Of a DNA stretch of 64,000 nucleotides, positions 30,733 to 40,222 are shown piece by piece (the first letter of the stretch is position 1; every line of letters begins with the position of its first letter). The DNA comes from Sinonovacula constricta. Taxonomy: Eukaryota > Mollusca > Bivalvia > Cardiida > Solecurtidae. Made by a program: the position numbers and the translations under genes. Location: contig CM017572.1 of the NCBI GenBank assembly GCA_007844125.1, positions 24,812,879 to 24,876,878 of the forward strand. The letters are read 5' to 3'. The notes under the pieces were generated by a model. It was not told the origin of the DNA. It searched no databases and saw nothing but the letters and a program-made list of their open reading frames with translations.

Positions 30733-31190
30733 AAGGTGGTATCCAACAGTTTGCCTATACCGAATATATGTAACAATATCTGACCTCTGTTTGGGGTATT
30801 TGTGCATAATGTCTGTAGAAGAACAACATACTTTAGTCTAACCCTGTGCAATGATGATAGAAATGTCGCTGCACAGTATCGGCAAAAATGACGGCAGATC
30901 CCAACCCTCATACTTTAGTTTAATCTTTGATGATTTTCAAAGCATCTCAATTTTGGAGCAGTAATACTCATTCATCAATACTTATATTGCTTATTCGTTT
31001 TAAATCGATAAATGAGAACGATTGGGATTTCAGCTAAAAATAGACGTCGACGTCACAGTAGTTGACGGGGATGTTTAAAAACATAAGCGGTCACGTGGTT
31101 GTCTTAGTTTAAAAATAGTTAACTGTGCAGCATGGCTCAGATAGGAAATACTTTTTTGTAATGACGATTGTGGCGTTATGGTTCACTTTT
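30733..31190 (-). mobile_element. family B TIR element, minus-oriented copy carrying a SINE-1 insertion
   Basis: It begins with the terminal repeat TAAAGGTGGTATCCAACAGT and runs in reverse orientation through CTAAAAATAGACGTCGACGT, GCGGTCACGTGG and AGCATGGCTCAGATAGGAAA. It lies tail-to-tail with the preceding plus-oriented copy. A 67-bp SINE-1 3' end is inserted at 30,842. Confidence 0.65.
30842..30908 (+). repeat. 5'-truncated SINE-1 insertion with 15-bp duplication
   Basis: Only the 3' end of SINE-1 is present: TGTCGCTGCACAGTATCGGC and a CGGCAGATCCCAACC end. It is flanked by CATACTTTAGTCTAA (30,827-30,841) and CATACTTTAGTTTAA (30,909-30,923). The homologous family B copy at 18,785 has a single CATACTTTAG and no insertion. 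Confidence 0.85.
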
Positions 31191-31199
31191 CAGACAGGT

Positions 31200-31450
31200 G
31201 TAGGACATAAAAAAACAGCATTTTGCTCTGTTCCGGTGACAATAGATTATTTGAAGATGTTTAATGAAACTATATTTGGTCTAAAATCTCGAATATCACC
31301 TTTAAAGGAGTGTTTTTTATTGAGACTGAATTACGAGTTTATGAATGAAAGTATGCCTAAACTACCAAGAACAGGACAACAATATTGTTACTTTGTATTG
31401 TATTGTATTGACATAGGCAAACCGCTGGATGACTATAAAATGCATATTAT
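31200..31450. other. unassigned stretch
   Basis: A plus-strand frame of 125 codons (31,125-31,502) starts in family B sequence, crosses this stretch and ends in a SINE-2 head. It resembles no known family, so I leave it uncalled. Confidence 0.35.
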
Positions 31451-31460
31451 AAATCTAGAT

Positions 31461-31697
31461 AGGGAACGCCCGTGTGGCGTAGTGATAGTCGTCGATTTGT
31501 AAACCCTCTGACATCTTAGCCTCCCACCGTGTGGGTTCGAATCCCGGCCGATGCGAAGGACTTATTGTGGGAAGGTCTTCCAGCTGACCTGCAGTGCGGC
31601 GGTGGTTTTGCCCGGACATTTGTCTGGAGTCTTCCTCCACCAAAACTGCTGGATGTCGCTGTAATGAACATAATTGGTCGCTTAGATGTACCTGAAA
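31461..31697 (+). repeat. SINE-2, nearly full length
   Basis: A box TGGCGTAGTGATAG, B box GGTTCGAATCCC, AAGGTCTTCCAGCTGACCTG, CTTCCTCCACCAAAACTGCT and tail GATGTCGCTGTAATGAACAT. The flanks share an imperfect ATTATAA...TAGATA / ATTATAA...GGATAT match that may be the target duplication. Confidence 0.85.
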
Positions 31698-31733
31698 AAC
31701 GAAAACATTATAACTGGATATTGTACATGCAGT

Positions 31734-31989
31734 CAAGAGCGTGCCTAGGCGACCTTTGAGTATACGCACTATTCCTGGGGGGGGGGGGGGGGGGGGGGGG
31801 GGTGCAGAAGTATTTGTAGAATTTGGAAAAGGGTTGAAGAGCTCTAATTAAAAAAATGAAACAGCTAACAACAAGTGCCAAACACAGGTTATGTACGATT
31901 TTTATTTGCTTTTTGACGTTTTTATTTTTTCAATTTTTGGAAGCAACTGTACGCACGTGCGTAAGTGCGTAAGCCCAGGCACGCCCCTG
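31734..31989. mobile_element. 256-bp TIR element with GCAGT duplication
   Basis: The left end CAAGAGCGTGCCTAGGC and the complement of the right end CAGGGGCGTGCCTGGGC match at 14 of 17 positions. GCAGT directly flanks both ends (31,729-31,733 and 31,990-31,994). A 26-base G run (31,777-31,802) and the subterminal GTACGCACGTGCGTAAGTGC lie inside. There is no coding capacity, so it would be a non-autonomous DNA transposon. The subterminal motifs tie it to the 371-bp element at 13,913. Confidence 0.75.
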
Positions 31990-31999
31990 GCAGTACCTC

Positions 32000-32655
32000 A
32001 GTTACTGTATTATTTGGGACATCCCAAGGTGAACAGTGGATAAAATACGTTTTTTTTCTGTATTCAAAAATATTTCACCTCATGTCCAGCAGTGGTGAAC
32101 ATTTGTCGTTTGCAATAAAGCATCACAAGTGAAGGATAGCTTATGAGTCCTTAGCAACAGTAACTAAGGAGGTGGGGCGATTTGTGTCATGATTTCGCGA
32201 TACTACGGTACAGCGACTATGTAATTGAATTTCTTTGGCTAGCAAAATTGGCGAATTTTCAGAAAAGTTCGTCAATTACATTCGATGATGATAATACAGA
32301 GCATGCAAAGAAGTCGTTTATTTATCTTCTTATTCCATCACCATTATCGATGAATCTGTCTAGAGTTCATCATTTTCGATATGGTTCGATATGAAATACA
32401 ATGAACGATATTTTCTGAGAGATTTATGATTAAAAACACACACACACACAGCATACACAGTTTGCATGTCTGTAGGCATATTTATATATAAAACACTCAT
32501 ATATTCAAACATAGTCGTAGTCATGTAGGCATGCACGCGCACACAAACACGTGCGCACATAAATGCAACTTAGACATAAATGGTAAAATTCGACTTTTCT
32601 CCTGCCAAAAAAAAACACGAACTTTTACTAAACGATGATTGTTGATTAAAATATC
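32000..32655. other. unassigned stretch
   Basis: AT-rich, with a short (CA)n at 32,437 and ACACGTGCGCACA near 32,545. No feature is recognised. Confidence 0.4.
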
Positions 32656-32659
32656 ACTA

Positions 32660-32890
32660 GGGGGCGCCCGTATTAGGGTCGCCGACTTGTAACTCCGCAG
32701 CCACTCTCCGCGTGGGTTCCAGTCTCGGTCTGGGTTGAGGACTTACATGTGGGAGATTTTCCAGCGGATCAGCAGTGCGACGGTGGTTCTACCCAGGCAT
32801 AATAAGTCTGGGGTCTTCTTCCACCAATAAGTTGCCCGACGTTGCCAATATGACCATGAGTGTGTCGGTGAGATGTAGCGATGTAAACAA
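32660..32890 (+). repeat. SINE-2, tail subfamily B
   Basis: The head GGGCGCCCGTATTAGGGTCG is shortened around the A box, with TTGTAACTCCGCAGCC and a degenerate B box GGTTCCAGTCTC. The tail is GACGTTGCCAATATGACCAT, then GTGTCGGTGAGATGTAGC, followed by A-rich DNA. Confidence 0.8.
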
Positions 32891-32899
32891 ACAAAACAA

Positions 32900-33660
32900 A
32901 AAAAAAAAAAAAAAAGAAAGAAGATAAAAGGGAGGAAACATCTTCCTGGTTCGATGTCTATACTCATTTACCAGCGCGCAGGAATCGATGCGGTTTGACA
33001 AGCTACGACGATTCCGCATCAACACGATATACCTTCAACGGATCTTATTATAACGGACAAAGAAACATAGAGCGCAGGTGTTTTTCCGACGTGTTAAATC
33101 AATGCTGAGGATACTGCAGGTATCGCAAACAGTGACAGATATCTGTAACCTGATCGGTTATTCGATATTTTTGTAGGATATGTCGTATTTACTGTTGATA
33201 TAGTTTGCTGTGGGGTTTTTTAAGACCAAGCATGTTCAGAAAAAAAAAGACATGAAAATATGTTGTTGTTTTTGTTTTGTTTAAAATCTACAAAAAAGAG
33301 ATGCAAGGACAAAAAGAACAACTGAAAGAATTTGTAAGAGCAGAATAAAGGGAGGCAAATATTGTGAGAGGTTTGTCGAATGTTTGCAAAATAAACGAGT
33401 AATAGCTTTATATCTGGTGTTGTTATATTATGCATATTATACATATAATATTACAACATATAACATTATAATATTTTAAGATATATAGTAGTTGTAATAG
33501 TTGCAACAACAGGAACACCAGCGGTGTAATAAATGAAAAAGTTAAAGACGTTTAGTTTAACAGAAGCGCATTTATTTATTTTTGAAGCGTCGGGAGCACA
33601 AGCAGAATATAAAGAGAATACATATTTCTTTTCTCAAACAAGTTGTGATAGCAGTAATGG
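32900..33660. other. unassigned stretch
   Basis: AT-rich with an 18-base A run near 32,898. No exon is recognised. Confidence 0.4.
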
Positions 33661-33663
33661 CAA

Positions 33664-34032
33664 TCATCATCATCATCGTCGTCATCATCGTCGCTATCAT
33701 CATCATCATCATCGTCGTCGTCGTAATCATCATCGTCATCATTATCATCGTCGTCGTCGTCATCATCATCATCATTATCATCATAATCATCATCATCATC
33801 GTCGTCATCATTATCATCGTCGTCGTCGTCATCATCATCATCATCCTCATTATCGTTATCATCATCATCGTCGTTGTCATCATCGTCGTCATCATCATCA
33901 TCGTCGTCGTCGTCATCATCGTCATCATCATCATCATCATCGTCGTCGTTAATATCATCGTCGTTATCATCATCATCATCATCTTCGTCATCATCATCAT
34001 CGTCGTCGTCGTGATCATCATCATCATCATAA
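33664..34032 (+). repeat. (CAT/CGT)n microsatellite
   Basis: About 370 bases of CAT and CGT triplets. The poly-His/Arg, poly-Asp and poly-Ile/Val frames up to 232 codons are generated by the tract. Confidence 0.97.
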
Positions 34033-34650
34033 GCACCACCATCCTCACCACCATTATGATCACCATCTTTACAGACACCATCTCTATCACCACCATCACC
34101 TGCAACACCACGATTATCACCACCTACAACAGCAATAACAACCGTAAATTCACCTTTAATTCCATCCGAACCTGGTGAAATAACACCCTCAACATGTCCC
34201 ATTTTCCCTCCATTTTCCGTTATCGATCCCCATACTTGATGCTCAGTCTTTCTTTTCGACTTCCGGATTGGCACGAGATCAATAGTTCAGTTCTAAGGTA
34301 CATTAGATCGAGGGAAAGATGGTCATTTAGGTTTTAGTGGAAAGAGGATTATGCATCAGAAAGAAGTTAGAAAGATACCTGGGAAATATTCCCCTAACGT
34401 TTTACTTAACTTGAAACACGCGACGTTAATTACTGCTCGTGAATTTGCGATTTGAGTTTTTGCACGTTAGTTAAAGACGACTGCTTTCGATGACTGACTT
34501 AACTTTAATATTTTAAGTTTTCATCTGGGTTAAACGTGTTTGTTTGAAAAAGACAAACGATTTTGATTTTTTCCTTTTGTTTTAAATAGTTATCTAAGGC
34601 ATAACTAAGGCAGTTTAAACATTTGCGAACTTGGTCCTTATTTCTGCTGG
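34033..34650. other. unassigned stretch
   Basis: CACCA-rich decay of the microsatellite up to about 34,140, then ordinary sequence with no recognised feature. Confidence 0.4.
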
Positions 34651-34654
34651 TTTC

Positions 34655-34856
34655 TCTCTTTCTCTTTGTCTCTTTGTTTCTCTATCTCCCTCATTCTCTC
34701 CCTCCTTCTCGCCCTTCCTCCCTTGCTATATATACATATTTATCCCTCTGTACCACTATATCTCTCTATCCCTCCCCTTCTCTATCCCACCCCGTCCTCT
34801 CTCTCTCCTTCTTTCTCTCTCTCTCTATATATACCTCTCTCTTTCTCTCCCACCCA

Positions 34857-34930
<74 letters not shown>

Positions 34931-34975
34931 CGCTCGCTCGCTCTCGCTCTCTCTCGCTCGTTTTCTGTCTTGTTA
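34655..34975 (+). repeat. (CT)n-rich microsatellite
   Basis: Pyrimidine-rich sequence becomes a pure (CT)n tract at 34,860-34,926, then CTCG repeats. The Leu-Ser and Arg-Glu frames are artefacts. Confidence 0.95.
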
Positions 34976-35107
34976 GTGTTGGTGACAGTTATTACAGCAA
35001 GCTGTGTTCTCATTACTGTTTGTCGCAGCGTCATCGGAACCAAGTATCGTATTGTATCTTTTGACACTACATGATGTTTTACAACAACATCGGATGTTGT
35101 TTAAATC

Positions 35108-35206
35108 CAGACGCCAGTCGCCAGAATATTTCCAGGCAGAACCACATACGCACGGTCTGTTGGAGACCTAACATGAATGAATCGTCCCGATTCGAACCCA
35201 TTTGGA
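35108..35206 (-). repeat. SINE-2 fragment, old
   Basis: The minus strand keeps B box GGTTCGAATCGGGA, TTCATGTTAGGTCTCCAACA, GTGGTTCTGCCTGGAAATAT. It is diverged; both head start and tail are missing. Confidence 0.55.
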
Positions 35207-35289
35207 TTATTTTAATTTGACCCTGCCTTATTTTTAATCAGAAAATGCTAAAGGTTTGCATCAATGGATACCCGTGGTGAAGTCGTTTT

Positions 35290-35496
35290 CATGTACCTCC
35301 TCTGACTGCTCGCCTCTCATTTCGTAGGCTCGAATCCCAGTCTAGGAAGAAGATTATAAAACAAGGAGGTCTTTTGGCTGACCTCTGGTGCGCCTTTGGT
35401 TCTAGACAGACGGGGGTGTTTCTCTGCCAAAATAGCTGAGCACCACAAAAAAATGACTTCCATTGTGCCATTGTGCCGCTACGATATATTTCAAAA
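35290..35496 (+). repeat. SINE-2, 5'-truncated and diverged
   Basis: CTCCTCTGACTGCTCGCCTC, B box GGCTCGAATCCC, GAGGTCTTTTGGCTGACCTC, TGCGCCTTTGGTTCTAGACA and a poorly kept tail ending CGCTACGATATATTTC. Confidence 0.7.
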
Positions 35497-35775
35497 AAGT
35501 GTCCAGTGTCTAGAATATAAAGTTTAAACTGATCCAACTCCGAGGATGGAAAATAATTTCGTGACTGTATAAGTTTTAAGCCCTGAACGTCTAGAAGCTT
35601 AGGCTAGCCATTTGACATCAGTTTATTTCTTAAGAGAAAATTTAAAGAAACGTCCAAAAGGAAATTCCACCAAATTTGACGTCAGTTCAGCATGTTTTTG
35701 GTTTTTGTATAAACGCTCTTGAATAAGGACTAATAGAACTGTTATTTAAGAAATTCTGAAGATATGAGATTTATT

Positions 35776-36012
35776 GGGGCGCCCCCTGGCGTTGTGATAG
35801 AGTGGCAGTCGTCGACTTGTAACTCCTCTGACCGCTTAGCCTCTCACCGCGTGGGATCGAGTCCCATTCAGGGCGATGGACTTAAAGCGGGAGGGTCTTC
35901 AAGCTGACATGCGGTGCGCCGGTGGCTCTTCCGTGACTTTTTGTTGGGGATTTCCTCCAATTGTTGGACGTCGCTGTAATGATCATAATTGGTCGCTGGG
36001 ACGTATTTCAAA
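35776..36012 (+). repeat. SINE-2, nearly full length
   Basis: Head TGGGGCGCCCCCTGGCGTTG, B-box position GGATCGAGTCCC, GGGTCTTCAAGCTGACATGC, TGCGCCGGTGGCTCTTCC and tail TTGGACGTCGCTGTAATGAT, then AATTGGTCGCTGGGACGTAT. Confidence 0.85.
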
Positions 36013-36029
36013 AACAAACAAAGCAAAGA

Positions 36030-36770
36030 ATTGTTTTTGAATTATTCAGTGACCATGTCGTGTTACTACAACTGATTTCTTCATACGTACACTACTGATT
36101 TTGTTTTTGTAACTATTCGGTTTGCTTTCACTGAATTGTTAATTATTTTATTTAATTTTAGCGAGTTATGCCCCTTTTTCGACATAGAATTTTCATTATA
36201 TTATCCAGAGCTAGAATAGCAGAGCTCATTGTCCTCGAATTTGCTCTTGTCATATTTTCGCGTATATTTTACATTTGTTACTTTTAAACAGAATGTATAA
36301 AGACAATAAAGATAAAATGATCATAGCTAAATGCATACATTTTAATTGGAGTTAAGATTTAAGCAAGTTGTAAAGGTGTTTATACTGACCAAACAACGTG
36401 TTGGTTTAGCTGATACTTTTGTAACATCTGCCCATAATGTGTCATGTTTGACAGCTTCTGGAAGTCGCAAATTCTACTCATATCAGTCACTGTTTAATAC
36501 GTCTAGACATAATTTTATCATGTATAAAAGAAGCCCTGAACATATTTCGCTGCTCATGCGGTGTATCATTGTCTTTTCTTCGAATGCCGCTTAATATACT
36601 CTTCCTTCAACTTCCAATAATTTGCAGCTTTTCCAAGAACTACAATTACAAGGGGTTCGTAGTGTACGAATCTGTTTACATGGAAACCAACTCAACCTCA
36701 ACCTGCACTTTATACAGCTAAATATGGCATGTTTAAGGGGCAGATTCTCGTATTTATAATTTTGTTGACT
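36030..36770. other. unassigned stretch
   Basis: AT-rich. An 82-codon frame at 36,346-36,594 has no recognisable family. Confidence 0.4.
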
Positions 36771-36774
36771 TCTC

Positions 36775-36955
36775 CGCCTCACGCCACGCCCCGGCCAGGA
36801 TAAAGGACTTAATGTGGGAAGGTCTTCCAGCTGACCTGCAGTGGGCCGGTGGTTCTACCCAGACATTTGTCTGGAGTCTTCCTCCACCAAAAAAAAAAAA
36901 AAAGCTGGACGTCGCTATAATTACAATCATTTTGACGCTGCGATGTATTGCTAAA
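36775..36955 (+). repeat. SINE-2, 5'-truncated
   Basis: It starts after the B box with GGCCAGGATAAAGGACTTAA, then TGGGAAGGTCTTCCAGCTGA, GGTTCTACCCAGACATTTGT, TCTTCCTCCACCAAAA with an extended A run, and the tail CTGGACGTCGCTATAATTAC. Confidence 0.85.
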
Positions 36956-37244
36956 ATCAAACAAAACATACTGTCTTAAACAATTGTTTACTGGAGGAGA
37001 TTTTAGTCTGGGCGTGGACGTTTTTTTTTTAATCTCCAACGTCTCAGAGCGGTAATTTCCTGGGTTCATTTGTCAGTAAGTTATCTCCAGACGGCGTAGC
37101 TGTGTCCTTGGAACCAGAGGGTATCTTGTTTTGTTTTGTGTTTGCAATTTATCGCCGCGATCAAAAATGATCATTACTTTATACCTATTTACTTATAGTT
37201 GATTGGGAAACACGTTCTTTTAACTTATATTAATCCCCCTCTAC

Positions 37245-37412
37245 TGCCCACTACCTGGGTAGAACCAGCACTCAGGTACTAAATACCTGGAGCAATGTGC
37301 AGTAAATAGACTTGCTCAAGAGCTAACACCACGTGGTCAGTTTGGAAGTTTGTACCCGTGACCCTCCGATCCGGAGTCCAGCGTCTTAACCATCAGACCA
37401 CGGACGCCCACA
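37245..37412 (-). repeat. tRNA-derived SINE, third family (SINE-3)
   Basis: On the minus strand: A box TGGTCTGATGGTTAAGACG, TCCGGATCGGAGGG, degenerate B box GGGTACAAACTTC. A body unlike SINE-1 or SINE-2 follows: GTGGTGTTAGCTCTTGAGCA, TTTACTGCACATTGCTCCAG, TTTAGTACCTGAGTGCTGGT. It ends with TTCTACCCAGGTAGTGGGCA. Confidence 0.6.
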
Positions 37413-37414
37413 AT

Positions 37415-37602
37415 GATCATTATGCTCATTATAGCGGCGTCCAGCTATTTTGGTGGAGGAACACCCCAGACAATGTCTTGGTAAAACCACCGGCGCTCCT
37501 CAGGTCAGGTGAAAGATCTTCTCACATTAAATCCTTCGCCACGACCGTGGCTCGAACCTATGCAGGGGTTTCAAGTCGGCGACACTACCACGGGCGCTCC
37601 AA
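37415..37602 (-). repeat. SINE-2, nearly full length
   Basis: The minus strand shows GGAGCGCCCGTGGTAGTGTC, B-box position GGTTCGAGCCAC, GATTTAATGTGAGAAGATCT, GCGCCGGTGGTTTTACCAAG, TTCCTCCACCAAAATAGCTG and the tail GACGCCGCTATAATGAGCAT. It abuts SINE-3 tail-to-head. Confidence 0.8.
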
Positions 37603-37609
37603 GGGTATC

Positions 37610-38165
37610 TTGTCAGAGTTCATGAACCAGTTTAGACAAACTCGGTCTAACAGCTATGAATCGGAAGTGGTTTTGGACGCGAGTAATTTTATTAAAAAAA
37701 TCGCATCGGCATTGCCATAGTCATAATGGCGATTTCAAAAAATTATTGACAGAAGTAATCAACAATGAATCCTATTCTAAAAGGATCATATTTAGGTGTT
37801 GTTTTAAACTCACACTTAGAATTCTTCATAAAAATCTGAAAGAAATAAGAAAGTCTTGTATTTATTAGTTTAATGAATGAAACTAAATGAGTTTTTTATG
37901 TAAAATATTTAAAAATTTTAATAAACTTTTTATTTAAAGTTAAAAGGCTTAGATTTTTTTTATCGATACGACTTCGGGTTCAACGTCTAAATGCCTCTGA
38001 ATAGTTTTTTTTATATATGATTTTAAGTCGGCAATTCAAATTTGGGAGAATTTAAAAAACGTTTTTACTGATTGTTGAATTTCCAGCCTCGCAGCATGGT
38101 AATTTCCTTAGAACTGTTTGTAATTTCGTTTTCTCTAGACGCTTTTGCTGTTTTATGTTTTGTTT
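37610..38165. other. unassigned stretch
   Basis: AT-rich, with no recognised feature. Confidence 0.4.
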
Positions 38166-38169
38166 TTAG

Positions 38170-38222
38170 AAACCCATCGCAGCGAAATAATGATCTTCAT
38201 TATAGCGACGGCAAACTATTAA
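38170..38222 (-). repeat. SINE-2 tail fragment
   Basis: The minus strand reads TTTGCCGTCGCTATAATGAA, then ATCATTATTTCGCTGCGATG. Only the tail remains, directly before a family B end. Confidence 0.6.
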
Positions 38223-38460
38223 AGGTTGTTTCCGACTTTGAACGCTACCTATATTGTTAGACAGTACAAATTGCGAAAGAATAGCTCAGAATGTTTATTA
38301 TTTCCTCCTCTTTAAATAATCAACATAGCGATATCTGCTAAAAATAGATATCGACGTCAGAGCTGATAACTTAATGTCGATATAACGTGTACTCAAAAGT
38401 AAGTGGTCACGTGGTTTTCTTAGTTTGAACATAGTTAACTGTGCTACGTGGCTTAGATGG
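38223..38460 (-). mobile_element. family B TIR element, diverged
   Basis: The end TTAAAGGTTGTTTCCGACTT is followed by GCTAAAAATAGATATCGACG, AAAGTAAGTGGTCACGTGGT and CTTAGATGGAAG, in reverse orientation relative to the complete copy at 56,403. Confidence 0.55.
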
Positions 38461-38599
38461 AAGATGCATGTGTGTAAGAGGGGTGCTATGTTTCATTTGT
38501 CGCATAGATGTTGGACATCAGTAAACAACATTTTCATCTTTTCAGTTAACACTATTTTTTTGTTTTTGGTAAAAAAGAAATACCGGGTATCACTTTTAA

Positions 38600-39170
38600 T
38601 TGTATCAGATTATCTCGATTACTTTTAATGCAAAAACTGTCCAAGGAATTACTGTCAATTTGCAAAGTTGGTAGCGCAGTAGATTTATATCGTAAAATAA
38701 ACTAAAAAATATGCGACTTATGTTTAGAAAAAAAAATCCCCAGCTCGTCCCCGTGTTTGTTTTGTCGTTAAATGTCTTAATAACATTCCGTGTCTCATCG
38801 GAGACACATATTTCTTAATTAACACATAATTGCCTTCCTAATTTTGTTCAGTCTGTCTAGTCTCATTTCATCTGCTTTACATTATATTAATATAACAGTT
38901 ATATACTTGTACAAGGTGTTTATAGCGGTTTCGTCCAGTTTTGCGTAGTAACAGTACAAGACAAAACGTACAACGCGATCCCCATCTCATATGTATGTAA
39001 AAATGCGTCACTCTCAAGCCAATCAATGTATTGTTTTTGACTGACGTATACGCAATTTAAATTCTTTCAACCTGAGGACAAAGCAGTCGTTTAAAAAAGA
39101 CATGTTCGATATAATCAAGTGATCAGAGTCTTTGTGTATTCCACCATTTATTTATTGCGCGAAGAAAATG
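38600..39170. other. unassigned stretch
   Basis: AT-rich, with no recognised feature. Confidence 0.4.
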
Positions 39171-39179
39171 TATGTAGAA

Positions 39180-39310
39180 AGGTTTTGAAGGTGACCTGCA
39201 GTGCGTCGGAGGTTCTTCCCAGACATTTGTCTTGGTTCTTTCTCCACCAAAAACAGGAAAAAATGGACGCTATAAAAATCCGTATTGAGTCACTTTTTAT
39301 TTCAGAAACA
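39180..39310 (+). repeat. SINE-2, 5'-truncated
   Basis: AAGGTTTTGAAGGTGACCTG, CGTCGGAGGTTCTTCCCAGA, CATTTGTCTTGG, TTTCTCCACCAAAAACAGG, then the damaged tail ATGGACGCTATAAAAATCCG. Confidence 0.65.
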
Positions 39311-39762
39311 AACAAAAATATACTTAAAGCAATAAGTTGCTCCTGCAAAGCAAAAAACGAACAACGCAGCAACACCACATCATGTGTTGTGAACTTTAAA
39401 AGTCGTGTCTCTGTTGCTTTTTTCCGAAGATATGGACAGGTTAATACCCTGTGCGAATAGTACCAGAAGATGTCATTTTGATCAGAATTACAACAATTTT
39501 ATACATGTAATCCTGAAAATTCGATATCATTGAAAACAAAGACTTTTTAGAAATAGACATCTTTATTGCATTTTCCCGTGAAAGATGTTGATTTTCTGAT
39601 CTTTTCTGAATCAATCTTAACAAACGTAAGCTTCGAACACCCATATATCTCTTTGTTAATAAATCTATGTTCAAAGCTCAAATGAAACAAAGTTTTACGG
39701 AAAGCAAAACCACATTATATGCGTAAGGGTTAAGCGCGATGTAATAAAGTCTGTTTGCTCTT

Positions 39763-39891
39763 CAAAGGTGATATCCGATAGTTTGAATCACATCTTTTTC
39801 TTTCAAACAACGATATTATATTAACAGATCACGAGAAATGTTGTTAAACTGTTAACCTATATCTGTGTGAAAATTTGAGCATAACACTTTG
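39763..39891 (+). mobile_element. family B 5' fragment cut by family E
   Basis: The terminal repeat AAAGGTGATATCCGATAGTTTG is followed by TTTTTCTTTCAAACAACG, GAAATGTTGTTAAACTG and TGTGTGAAAATTTGAGCATAAC, matching the left part of the complete copy at 56,403. The sequence then switches to reversed family E. Confidence 0.5.
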
Positions 39892-40163
39892 TTGACTTTT
39901 CTGCCGTCCTTGTGATGATACCCAGGTTAATCACCACTAAAATACTTTCATTTTCGTGTTTCTATAACATACCTCTGTAAATATTTAAATGGATTTTAAG
40001 CTTATGTTTATACAAAAATAAGAACTTTTACTGTTTGTAATTGCGCCATCTGCAAAAGAACAGGCGATAAAGTCCAAGAATTCCAAGTTAAAGGACCTTC
40101 CTACTGTTTGGACTACCTCAGATATTATCTAACAAAGGGAGACAATTTCCATTTCACTAATGT
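39892..40163 (-). mobile_element. family E element, reversed
   Basis: The minus strand starts ATTAGTGAAATGGAAATTGT, CTCCCTTTGTTAGATAATAT, CCAAACAGTAGGAAGGTCC, GAATTCTTGGACTTTATCGC and CCTGTTCTTTTGCAGATGGC, and ends near TTAACCTGGGTATCATCACA. Together with 14,780 it defines the family's left end. Confidence 0.55.
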
Positions 40164-40222
40164 ACCCCAGAAGCTGGACGTCGCCAACATGACCACAATT
40201 AAGTCGATGCGATGCAACAACG
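40164..40222 (+). repeat. SINE-2 tail fragment, subfamily B
   Basis: AGAAGCTGGACGTCGCCAAC, ATGACCACAATTAAGTCG, ATGCGATGCAACAACG. Only the tail is present, abutting family E. Confidence 0.7.

Noticed and set aside
31125..31502. 125-residue protein
   Set aside because: The frame starts in a family B element and ends in a SINE-2 head; no domain is recognised.
33576..34274. 232-residue Asp-rich and 198-residue Ile/Val-rich proteins
   Set aside because: These are translations of (CAT/CGT)n; the flanks carry no domain.
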